Assembly: GCA_963669295.1 (NCBI GenBank) | Contig: OY769938.1 | Span: forward strand, 5,704,001 to 5,768,000 | Reading direction: 5' to 3' | Length of the DNA stretch: 64,000 bases | Origin: G963669295 sp963669295 | GTDB taxonomy: Bacteria; Bacteroidota; Bacteroidia; Flavobacteriales_D; CALLUQ01 | Part shown: piece by piece, positions 51,915 to 59,390 of the stretch | How the letters are laid out: the number at the start of each line of letters is the position of its first letter | How positions within the stretch are numbered: the stretch's first letter is position 1 | The notes under the pieces: model-generated | Databases searched by the model: none | Seen by the model: only the letters and a program-made list of their open reading frames with translations | What the model was told of the DNA's origin: nothing | Program-made: the position numbers and the translations under genes

Positions 51915-54473
51915 ATGCAGGCAGTTAGAACAATAACGAACATAGTGCTGCTGATCCTGGTAACGACTGCCGTTAGCCTTGCTCAACAACAAGCCACCAT
52001 TGCCGGGCGTTTGCTCGATGAAGAGGGCAACCCGTTGATTTTGGGCCACGTAAAGGTAGAAGGCTTTGGAGGGGTAACCACCGATGAAGATGGCCGATAC
52101 TCTATTGATGTACCTGCCAACAGGGCACTTACTGTAACGTTTTCTTATACCGGCTTTAACAACCAGGAGTTTTACCTCAACCTCAAGCAGGGGCAGGTAT
52201 ATCCGTTGGAAGTAAAGCTTCGATACTTTACCCTGCGTGTGGTAGATGTAGAAGCCTACGAAACCCGGTCGAAGCCCATGATAAAGATTCCTACCAAGGT
52301 GCTCGACTACCTGCCTACCGCCTCTGGCAACTTTGAAGCAGTATTGTTTGCTGAAGCCTCTGTAGCCTCGAACAATGAACTTACAGCGGGCTATTCGGTG
52401 CGTGGGGGGAACTACGATGAGAATCTCATTTATGTCAATGGCATTGAGATTTACCGGCCGTTTTTGGTACGCTCGGGCCAACAAGAAGGATTGAGCTTCA
52501 TCAACTCAAACATGGTATCGTCGATCTTATTTTCGGCAGGTGGTTTTGAAGCCAAGTATGGCGACAAGCTCTCATCGGTACTGGATATTCAATACAAAAA
52601 ACCCATTGAGTTTGGCGGTTCGGCCAGCATGAGTTTGTTGGGAGGATCGGCACACATTGAAGGGGCCAGTAAAAATTACCGACTGTCACACATCAGCGGT
52701 TTCCGGTATCGCTCCAATCAATATATCCTTGGTAGTTTAGATACCCAAGGCGATTACAAGCCAGCCTTTTCCGACTTTCAAACGTATATTACTTACGACT
52801 GGCGAGAGAATTTTGAGTTGAGCTTCCTCGGCCACTACTCCAACAACAAATACCAGTTTATTCCTCAAAACCGGGAAACGGAATTTGGTACCATCAACCA
52901 GGCATTGCGTTTTACGGTGTTTTTTGATGGACAGGAGATTGACGAGTTTGAAACATTTACCGGTGCCATTTCCGGCACCCACCGTTCGTTCGATGAACGT
53001 GTAACCTTACAGTTCATTGCCTCTGCATTTAAAACGTTTGAAAGCGAATCGTTCGACATCCAGGGCCAATATTGGCTGGATGAGTTGGAACGCGATTTAG
53101 GCGATGAAGATTTTGGGGATGTGGCGTTTAACCTGGGGGTAGGTACTTTCCTAAACCATGCCCGCAACAACCTCGAAGCATTGGTGTACAACGCTTCGCA
53201 TAAAGGAACGTTAGACAACGACAAAACCCTCACCGAATGGGGCGTAAAATACCAACACGAGATCATTGAAGACCGACTGAGCGAGTGGAACATGGTCGAC
53301 TCGGCCGGATTCTCTATACCACAGGCTCCTGCCAATGAAATTCAATTGCAGGAAGTGGTGAAATCGCGCATTAACCTCGAATCGAATCGTTATTCAGGTT
53401 ATTTACAAAACACCTGGTTTTGGTCGGGCAAAGATTCTATTGCACCTGCCGACTATAGCTTTACCATTGGCGGGCGGGCCAATTACTGGGACTTCAACAA
53501 CGAAGTGGTGTTCAGTCCGCGTATGAACTTTTCGTTGCAACCCAACTGGACCTCAAAAACCAAGATTAAGGCCCGTGGCGACACTATTGTAAAAGACCGT
53601 GATTGGTTGTTTCGTTTCTCCTCAGGGTTTTATTATCAACCGCCCTTTTACCGCGAAATGCGCGACTTTAACGGAGTAATTAACCCCAACATTGAAGCAC
53701 AGCAATCGGTGCACTTTGTATTGGGTGGCGATCATAATTTTTGGCTATGGGACCGTAGGTTTAAGTTGGTTACAGAGCTGTATTACAAGCACCTCACCAA
53801 CATGATTCCTTATGAAATTGATAACGTACGCATTCGGTATTATGCTACCAACAATGCCAAAGGATATGCCGGTGGGATTGAGTTTAAGGTGAATGGAGAA
53901 TTTGTAAAAGGCATAGAATCGTGGGCCAGTTTATCGGTGATGCAAACACGAGAGGATATTTTAGACGACTTCTATTACATCCGCCTCAACGCTGCTGGCG
54001 ATACCATTGTTCCTGGATTTACGTTCGATCAAACCGCTACCGATAGCATTCGTGTAGAACCGGGATACATCCCCCGCCCTACCGATCAACGGGTGAATTT
54101 TGGCATCTTCTTTCAAGATGAAATGCCCCGATGGCCTTCGTTTAAAGTACATTTGAGCTTGCTGTTTGGTACCGGATTGCCCTTTGGCCCTCCTACACAC
54201 GAACGGTACAAAGACATTTTACGCACCCCACCCTATCGCAGGGTAGACATTGGTTTTTCCAAGCAGTTACTGACCAAACGCACCCAGGCCGAGCGCAAGT
54301 CGTTTACCAAACATTTTGAAGACATGTGGATCAGTGCCGAAGTGTTTAACCTACTGGGCATCAACAACACCGTTTCTTACTTGTGGATCAACGATGTAAC
54401 CGGACGGCAGTATGCCATTCCTAATTTCCTGACTTCGCGCAGGGTAAATGTGAAGTTGGTGATAAAGTTTTAA
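51915..54473 (+). CDS. TonB-dependent receptor with carboxypeptidase-like N-terminus
   Basis: Outer-membrane beta-barrel transporter of 852 residues. Signal peptide, then a CarboxypepD_reg_like domain (IAGRLLDEEGNPLILGHVKVEG, TDEDGRYSIDVPAN), a plug domain (TAGYSVRGGNYDENLIYVNGIEIYRP) and a 22-strand barrel ending in RRVNVKLVIKF with a terminal Phe. There is no SusD partner nearby, so it is more like a siderophore, metal or small-molecule receptor than a glycan receptor. Its 3' end meets the small membrane gene array with a 4-bp overlap. Confidence 0.91.
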   Translation: MQAVRTITNIVLLILVTTAVSLAQQQATIAGRLLDEEGNPLILGHVKVEGFGGVTTDEDGRYSIDVPANRALTVTFSYTGFNNQEFYLNLKQGQVYPLEVKLRYFTLRVVDVEAYETRSKPMIKIPTKVLDYLPTASGNFEAVLFAEASVASNNELTAGYSVRGGNYDENLIYVNGIEIYRPFLVRSGQQEGLSFINSNMVSSILFSAGGFEAKYGDKLSSVLDIQYKKPIEFGGSASMSLLGGSAHIEGASKNYRLSHISGFRYRSNQYILGSLDTQGDYKPAFSDFQTYITYDWRENFELSFLGHYSNNKYQFIPQNRETEFGTINQALRFTVFFDGQEIDEFETFTGAISGTHRSFDERVTLQFIASAFKTFESESFDIQGQYWLDELERDLGDEDFGDVAFNLGVGTFLNHARNNLEALVYNASHKGTLDNDKTLTEWGVKYQHEIIEDRLSEWNMVDSAGFSIPQAPANEIQLQEVVKSRINLESNRYSGYLQNTWFWSGKDSIAPADYSFTIGGRANYWDFNNEVVFSPRMNFSLQPNWTSKTKIKARGDTIVKDRDWLFRFSSGFYYQPPFYREMRDFNGVINPNIEAQQSVHFVLGGDHNFWLWDRRFKLVTELYYKHLTNMIPYEIDNVRIRYYATNNAKGYAGGIEFKVNGEFVKGIESWASLSVMQTREDILDDFYYIRLNAAGDTIVPGFTFDQTATDSIRVEPGYIPRPTDQRVNFGIFFQDEMPRWPSFKVHLSLLFGTGLPFGPPTHERYKDILRTPPYRRVDIGFSKQLLTKRTQAERKSFTKHFEDMWISAEVFNLLGINNTVSYLWINDVTGRQYAIPNFLTSRRVNVKLVIKF

Positions 54474-54757
54474 GCCGACTGAAGGTGCCTTCGGTACTGT
54501 ACGATGCCATAAATCACCAGGCCTATGCCCCATACACCCCATCCCACTACCGTGAGCATGGCACCAGCAAGGGCACAATAGCTGCCGTAACAATACAAAG
54601 CATACACGTACGTAAAAGCAAAACCCAAACCAATGGCTACTACCAGGTGGATGATGGCTATGATGATTCCCCGACGTTGTTTTGCTTTCCACAGCAATAC
54701 AATGGCTGCTCCCCAAAGGATTAGCAATACAAATAAAACAATTGTTAATGCGCCCAT
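54470..54757 (-). CDS. Small four-helix membrane protein, tandem copy A
   Basis: 95 residues, about four membrane helices (TIVLFVLLILWGAAIVLLW, IIAIIHLVVAIGLGFAF, MLTVVGWGVWGIGLVIYGIV). Fourth and most divergent member of a tandem family with the three genes upstream: shared are LLWKAKQRRG, HL, Y-x-Y, the loop CYGSYC (C-x-G-x-x-C) and W-x-x-G. Function unknown. Confidence 0.8.
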   Translation of the reverse strand: MGALTIVLFVLLILWGAAIVLLWKAKQRRGIIIAIIHLVVAIGLGFAFTYVYALYCYGSYCALAGAMLTVVGWGVWGIGLVIYGIVQYRRHLQSA

Positions 54758-54767
54758 TTTTCCTGGT

Positions 54768-55058
54768 TTAAAGTTGTTTTCGTTGCTTGTTGAATTGTAT
54801 TACTGCGTATATGAAGCACCCTATTGCCCATGCTACCCAAAAAATCAATGCATGTCCGATGCCTTCAAATCCACACCAATCGCCTCTACAATTTTCGGAA
54901 TATACATAAACATAAGCAAAGCTCAAGCCAGTAACCCCTATTAAATGAGCAAGGAAAATGAGGATGCCCCTCCCTCGCTTTGTGGCCCACAGTAAAAATG
55001 GACACACCAGCCAAAAGGCACAAGCCATCAGTAATACAAGGTGTGCATTTTCAGCCAT
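54768..55058 (-). CDS. Small four-helix membrane protein, tandem copy B
   Basis: 96 residues from the ATG at 55058, one base after the stop of copy C; the frame could extend 10 codons upstream into copy C, which I reject. Shared features: FWLVCPFLLWATKRGRG, AHLIGVTGLSFAYVYVYSE, loop NCRGDWCGFEG, WAIGCFIYAVIQF. Four helices; unknown function. Confidence 0.82.
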   Translation of the reverse strand: MAENAHLVLLMACAFWLVCPFLLWATKRGRGILIFLAHLIGVTGLSFAYVYVYSENCRGDWCGFEGIGHALIFWVAWAIGCFIYAVIQFNKQRKQL

Positions 55059-55059
55059 C

Positions 55060-55350
55060 TTAATTCGACTTGGGCATTCGGTAAACACTTACAATGGCGT
55101 AGGTAAACAAAACAATGCCCCATACTCCATCTACAAGTGCTGCGAAGGCAATGCCATCTAATCCGCATAAAAAGCCGGTGCATGTTTCGCTATAAACATA
55201 AATAAAGATGACGGAAAACAAGGTTGCAGCACCGAGGTGAATCAAGTACTGCAGCAATCCTTTTCGTTGTTTCGATTTCCATAACAAAATCGGTGATGCA
55301 AGCCATGCTACGGCAATGGCCAGCAAGAGAAAAACTCCTATAAATTCCAT
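55060..55350 (-). CDS. Small four-helix membrane protein, tandem copy C
   Basis: 96 residues. AWLASPILLWKSKQRKG, YLIHLGAATLFSVIFIYVYSE, loop TCTGFLCGLDG and GVWGIVLFTYAIV align with copies B and D without gaps in the central part. The two cysteines flank a short loop between helices 2 and 3. Unknown function. Confidence 0.82.
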   Translation of the reverse strand: MEFIGVFLLLAIAVAWLASPILLWKSKQRKGLLQYLIHLGAATLFSVIFIYVYSETCTGFLCGLDGIAFAALVDGVWGIVLFTYAIVSVYRMPKSN

Positions 55351-55362
55351 AGAGGAATATTG

Positions 55363-55665
55363 TTATAATGTTTTTGACCTTTTGTGCAACGAGTACTGTA
55401 CCAACGAATAGGCAAACAAGCCTACTCCCCAGGCACACCAGAAAAAGAGGGCATGAAAAAAGCCTGCCAGGCCACACAAGAAGCCGGAGCAATTGGCGTC
55501 GAATATAAACATGTAGGCAAACCCTAAAGCAGTAATGCCCAACAGGTGTATGAAGTAAATAATTAATCCTCTTTTACGTTTAGCTGGCCAAAGCAAAAAC
55601 GGGCAGGCCAACCACATGCCACACACCAGAAAAAACAACACGGGCCCTATAATATCAAAATCCAT
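55363..55665 (-). CDS. Small four-helix membrane protein, tandem copy D
   Basis: 100 residues from the ATG at 55665 (MDFDIIGPVLFFLVCG); the frame extends 14 codons upstream without good reason to use them. First gene of the array. MWLACPFLLWPAKRKRG, YFIHLLGITALGFAYMFIF, loop NCSGFLCGLAG, WGVGLFAYSLVQY. Unknown function. Confidence 0.82.
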   Translation of the reverse strand: MDFDIIGPVLFFLVCGMWLACPFLLWPAKRKRGLIIYFIHLLGITALGFAYMFIFDANCSGFLCGLAGFFHALFFWCAWGVGLFAYSLVQYSLHKRSKTL

Positions 55666-55759
55666 AATCGTATGTTTTAAGCATTGCGCTTTGGTATTTA
55701 ACGCCATGCCAGGGAGGTTGTTTCAGTACGATAGGCTGTTTTATGATTTTTTAACAACC

Positions 55760-56968
55760 TCAGTCATCGTCGGTTTGCCCGTATAACATCTTGAAAACTA
55801 CAGGATGGTGGTCGGAATAGTACTTACGAAAACCGTTGTGATTGTATTTGTAATAATCTACTTCGCCTTCATAGGTGAACGTAGTATCTATATTGCCTGG
55901 GTAGGGTTCTTCTAGTGTCCAGTAGGGGCGCATGGCTTCCACCAGGTCAATCACTTCTATGTCGTAAGCAAGATCGATGTTGTTGGCCGTGTACTCGGTA
56001 TGGTACATCACGTGGTCGTAAGGCAACGCCCCATCGTCGGGGTTTTTGGAAGTAATGTTGGTATTGGTACGCCGGCCTTCATCGTTCAGCGACAAGTAGT
56101 TTGCAGGAGTAGCATCTGCAATTTCTTCGGGACTGTAAAGGTTCATATCGCCCAGGATGATGAAATCCTTTTCTACTTCGCTGTTGGCAGCAATCCACCC
56201 TCCTATGGCATTCAATTCATGCTTTCGTCGTGCCTTGCTTTTGCTGTCTTTGTCGGGTTTGAGGTGCACCGAAATCAGTACAAAGTCGAGGCTGTTGTCG
56301 TGGGTACGAAAAGCAAATGAGTGAGGTACCCGCTCGTAATCGGGATGTGCCGTGCGATCTTCTGCTAAAAACTCGGTCGGCAGGTCGGCAGCAATGCCCA
56401 CCACTTCCGGCTTGTAAAAAGTAATCCACCACTCGGTAGCAGTAGAGTTGGTATGGTTGTTCTCTCCCCTACCCGTATCTTCGGAAGAAAGGCGGTATTC
56501 AAACCCCGCACCTACCATCGCATCTACAAAATCGCCCGATTCTTCATCGCGCGAATACGATGTTCCATCAGGAAAAGTACCATCTACTGGCGACGATACC
56601 AGCTCCTGTACCACCACCACATCATAGCCTTTTACCAGGTCTACCAATGCTTCATTGTCGCGCGACTTGCCATTGCCCAAAAACTGGATGTTAAACGAAC
56701 AAATGGTTAACGTGTCAGGTGCCGTTACTACATTCGAAGAATCGCTAAGTACCAGTGGCCCTGATAGGGTATCTGTAGCCATAGAATCTACCACTGCAAC
56801 AGAGTCTTGTGAAGGGCCATCGGGAGTGGGAGAAAATGCACCACGCCCTATCCATCCAATGCCCACGCCAAAAGCCACAGAGCCCACAATGATCGGAATG
56901 TTATTGCCCCTACGAATCTTATAAACGATTTTCTTTTTTCGTCCTTCTTTTTTATTCTTTTTTCCCAT
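55760..56968 (-). CDS. Membrane-anchored endonuclease/exonuclease/phosphatase-fold protein
   Basis: 402 residues. A very basic start (MGKKNKKEGRKKKIVYKIRR) is followed by one membrane segment (IPIIVGSVAFGVGIGWIGRG), then a low-complexity linker and a DNase I-like domain from about residue 88: ICSFNIQFLGNG, VVVVQELVSSP, SVHLKPDKDSKSKARRKHEL, ILGDMNLYSPEE and the final YYSDHHPVVFKML. The catalytic Asn, Glu, Asp and His positions all appear present, so a nuclease or phosphoesterase facing the periplasm is likely. The substrate is unknown. Confidence 0.85.
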   Translation of the reverse strand: MGKKNKKEGRKKKIVYKIRRGNNIPIIVGSVAFGVGIGWIGRGAFSPTPDGPSQDSVAVVDSMATDTLSGPLVLSDSSNVVTAPDTLTICSFNIQFLGNGKSRDNEALVDLVKGYDVVVVQELVSSPVDGTFPDGTSYSRDEESGDFVDAMVGAGFEYRLSSEDTGRGENNHTNSTATEWWITFYKPEVVGIAADLPTEFLAEDRTAHPDYERVPHSFAFRTHDNSLDFVLISVHLKPDKDSKSKARRKHELNAIGGWIAANSEVEKDFIILGDMNLYSPEEIADATPANYLSLNDEGRRTNTNITSKNPDDGALPYDHVMYHTEYTANNIDLAYDIEVIDLVEAMRPYWTLEEPYPGNIDTTFTYEGEVDYYKYNHNGFRKYYSDHHPVVFKMLYGQTDDD

Positions 56969-57164
56969 AACACACTTATTAGAACGTACAATAAATCATC
57001 TTCTCCTGCCAATGCCAAGGACAAAAACAAAAAAGCTGCGACAATTCAACACCACATTACCGCAAATAAACGGCTATGTATCAGCCTATTTCCGTAGGCA
57101 TTCGAACAATACAATAAATAATGCATTGCCTCGTCTTTTTTATAACACGATTCGGCTGTTTTTG

Positions 57165-57172
57165 TAACTTTA
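57165..57172 (+). promoter_or_regulatory. -7-like box before 57179 gene
   Basis: TAACTTTA ends 6 nt before the ATG at 57179; no -33 TTG at ideal spacing. Confidence 0.2.
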
Positions 57173-57178
57173 GCCCGC

Positions 57179-57886
57179 ATGGAGATTTTACGCTACATAT
57201 TTCATTTGGGAATTGTATTCATCATTTTCGACCTCATTTGGTGGTTTTTCATTGTAGTATTAACTGCTGCTGTAGGTCGTGAACAAAAGGCGAAGATTGA
57301 AAATTTTGTGCTGAAACCCCTCAGCTACTACCTGTTGGTAACCGCAGCGGCCGTCAGTGCCCTGTCGTTCATCGAAAAGCAGGAGAGCGCTGTAAGTGCT
57401 TATACCTATGGCATTATTGGGTTGATGACCCTTTATTTTTACCTGGCGGGTAAGCTGCGAAAGAAGCGCATTAAAATCATGTTCAACAACGTAGCACAAA
57501 ACGAACCGCCTAAAACCACCAGGTACGATGGCATTTTCTTGCTGCTTGCAGTAGGGCTGTTTGTAGCCAGTGTGTTTTATCCGCCCATGGCCAAAACACC
57601 GGTAACCGACTGGTTGTTGCAAACCATTAGCGACATTTACGATACGCCTGTTATTGGATGGATCATTGGGTTGGTAGGGGTTTTCTTCCTCATTCGAATG
57701 ATTATCATTGGCATTACCATGAGCAATAAGTTGATTGGACGATTGTTTGAACCGGGCGACCGAAAAAGCAGGCAGCAACAACAAGATCCGTATGCCAACG
57801 ACGGTGAATTTGTAGATTACGAGGTAGTAGAAGACGATGATGACGACGAGCCTACCAACAATGGCACCACTCACTTACTCGAATAA
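57179..57886 (+). CDS. Hypothetical membrane protein
   Basis: 235 residues with about six hydrophobic segments (FHLGIVFIIFDLIWWFFIVVL, YLLVTAAAVSALSFI, GIIGLMTLYFYLAG, IFLLLAVGLFVASVF, VIGWIIGLVGVFFLI) and a polar tail with a run of acidic residues (VEDDDDDEP). No family recognised. It lies 2 nt upstream of the next gene, so the two are probably co-expressed. Confidence 0.72.
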   Translation: MEILRYIFHLGIVFIIFDLIWWFFIVVLTAAVGREQKAKIENFVLKPLSYYLLVTAAAVSALSFIEKQESAVSAYTYGIIGLMTLYFYLAGKLRKKRIKIMFNNVAQNEPPKTTRYDGIFLLLAVGLFVASVFYPPMAKTPVTDWLLQTISDIYDTPVIGWIIGLVGVFFLIRMIIIGITMSNKLIGRLFEPGDRKSRQQQQDPYANDGEFVDYEVVEDDDDDEPTNNGTTHLLE

Positions 57887-57888
57887 CC

Positions 57889-58302
57889 ATGCAAGCACAC
57901 TACCAGCTTACCGATGCCCAATTTGAACTGCAATTTGCTACCGGTACCCTTCACGACATTCCATTTACCCATGAGGCGCATTTGCGGTTGGCATGGATTC
58001 ATTTGCATAAATATGGGGAAGAACGTGCCATCGAACAGGTTTGTAATCAGTTGAAACGGTACGTAAAGGTGGCTGGTGCCGAAGATAAATACCACCATAC
58101 CCTTACGGTAGCAGCCATAAAAACAGTACATCACTTCATGCAAAAAGCCACCAGTACTACTTTTAAAGGGTTGGTAGAAGAGTTTCCGCGGCTCAACAAC
58201 AACTTCAAAGAACTGCTCAACAGTCATTATGGGTTCAACATTTTTGCTTCCGAACGGGCAAAAAAAGAATTTGTAGCACCCGACTTGATGCCCTACACCT
58301 AA
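57889..58302 (+). CDS. Hypothetical conserved-looking soluble protein
   Basis: 137 residues, mostly helical, no signal or membrane segment. The first half has FTHEAHLRLAWIHLHKYGEE and CNQLKRYVKVAGAEDKYHHT, rich in His and aromatic residues, which might bind metal. The end reads HYGFNIFASERAKKEFVAPD. I recall similar hypothetical proteins in other bacteria but no function. It is the second gene of a pair and is followed by the repeat region. Confidence 0.72.
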   Translation: MQAHYQLTDAQFELQFATGTLHDIPFTHEAHLRLAWIHLHKYGEERAIEQVCNQLKRYVKVAGAEDKYHHTLTVAAIKTVHHFMQKATSTTFKGLVEEFPRLNNNFKELLNSHYGFNIFASERAKKEFVAPDLMPYT

Positions 58303-58355
58303 AAATGAGGCAGTCATTCGGTGCAAGAACAGAGCGATTTTGACGAAAAATCTGT

Positions 58356-58426
58356 CATTTACCCCTATTTTGCCCTACGAGATGCACTCTTTCAAAAAAG
58401 GCATTTTTCACCCCTGATTTTTCCCT
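58356..58426 (+). repeat. Imperfect direct repeat flanking the 22-bp array
   Basis: CATTT-ACCCCTATTTTGCCCTA at 58356 and CATTTTTCACCCCTGATTTTTCCCTA at 58402 are two similar AT/C-rich units about 49 bp apart. They sit in the 165-bp stretch between the 57889 gene and the 22-bp array. No ORF or terminator is seen here. Confidence 0.45.
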
Positions 58427-58467
58427 AAAAATCAATGATTATCAATGAAATGATACCGTATTAACAG

Positions 58468-58907
58468 GAGTAGGTCAGACTATCGTGTGAGGTAGGTCTA
58501 ACTTATGCCTGGGGTAAGTCCGACTATTGCACCAGGTAAGTCGAACTTATGCATAGGGTAAGCCGAACCATTGTGCATCATAAGTTGCCCTTATGACCAT
58601 AGATAGTTCACACATCTACATACATAAGTCGAACCATTGATAGGGGATGTTCTGAATAGCCCCTCACCATAGTTAAACCATTGCCATGCATAGGTTCGAG
58701 CATCGTACCACATAAGTCAACACATCAATGGTCAATGGCCATACCATTGCATGTCATAAGTCGAACCATTGCACTACCATGGTTTACCCTTCGAAGTACA
58801 AAGGGTCAACCATCATTTGTTATACCTTAAACCATTAAAGCACATAGGTTGAACTATTGAGGGGGTATGCTTGAACCATCGAAGGGAGGCACTCGAACCA
58901 TTGAGGG
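58468..58907 (+). repeat. Twenty tandem degenerate 22-bp units, exact spacing
   Basis: I aligned the region by hand: it divides into 20 units of exactly 22 bp with no insertion or deletion. Consensus NCATARGTYGAACYATYGNNNN. Counts over 20 units: G7 in 16, T8 in 17, A12 in 16, C13 in 16, A15 in 16, T16 in 16, G18 in 15; positions 9, 14 and 17 are always pyrimidine. Positions 19-22 vary freely. The consensus is a weak dyad (GT-y-g-a-AC): positions 7 and 13 are complementary in 14 of 20 units, 8 and 12 in 13. 22 bp is about two helical turns. The array is non-coding (TAA stops in the units; the period is not a multiple of 3). It lies between two convergent genes and ends 2 nt before the stop codon of the minus-strand one. 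Confidence 0.95.
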
Positions 58908-58909
58908 AA

Positions 58910-59263
58910 TCAATTGTCTTGAGCTCCGTTTGCCATCCAGCAATGAATGAGCTTTTTTTCGTCTTCGGTTAACGGATCGATGTTAAAAGTGTTGTTTGCG
59001 GGGGGCATGTCTTCCAATACAATGACCCGGTATTCCATGGCTCCACTCTTTACCTTGCTTTCTACATTGGAATGACTAAATATCCAGGAATCATGACAAC
59101 CGGTAGCACCTCCTGTAGCACACGATTTTTCGAACAGGGGAATCAGGTCGTTGGAAAAGCTGGGGTCGCTGCCTTCGCAGTTGACATCGGTAAGCAAAGC
59201 CTTGTCTTTGTTGCAAGCCACCAGCAGCCATGCCAGCAATAAGATCATTCCACTGCGTTTCAT
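58910..59263 (-). CDS. Putative lipoprotein, cytochrome-c-like remnant
   Basis: 117 residues. A short signal with lipobox LLVAC, then SDPSFSNDLIPLFEKSCATGG-ATGCHDSW and DMPPANNTFNIDPLTEDEKK-LIHCWMANGA. The LIPLFEKSC...CH and MPP..LT..E...I..W...GA pattern is that of small c-type cytochrome-like domains of Bacteroidota. The haem motif here is C-x6-CH, not C-x2-CH, so haem binding is uncertain. No partner oxidoreductase is nearby. The gene's 3' end abuts the 22-bp repeat array. Confidence 0.78.
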   Translation of the reverse strand: MKRSGMILLLAWLLVACNKDKALLTDVNCEGSDPSFSNDLIPLFEKSCATGGATGCHDSWIFSHSNVESKVKSGAMEYRVIVLEDMPPANNTFNIDPLTEDEKKLIHCWMANGAQDN

Positions 59264-59310
59264 GCCTTAAAATTACGGAACGAAAAGGAGAAAGTTTCCA
59301 ATTGAAGCAC

Positions 59311-59369
59311 AAAAAAGCCGGATAGGTCCTGATCCACCACAGGCGGACAGGATGACAATCCGGCTTTTT
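59311..59369 (-). terminator. Terminator after rocD with inner REP-like hairpin
   Basis: Outer stem AAAAAGCCGGAT / ATCCGGCTTTTT; between the arms lies TCATCCTGTCCGCCTGTGG and its imperfect complement, a second hairpin. On the minus strand a T run follows. It resembles the short REP-like inverted repeats (GTCATCCTG...CAGGA) scattered in many Bacteroidota genomes. Confidence 0.75.
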
Positions 59370-59390
59370 AATTTCAAAGGCAATAAGCGA

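Noticed and set aside
58468..58907. 22-bp array as a CRISPR locus or tRNA remnant (GGTTCGA-like cores)
   Set aside because: The units have no constant repeat with unique spacers, the pitch is too short for CRISPR, and the TTCGA likeness to a tRNA T-arm is not accompanied by any cloverleaf.
58468..58907. 22-bp array as a coding repeat
   Set aside because: A 22-bp period shifts the frame in every unit, and TAA occurs in the unit consensus, so no frame stays open.
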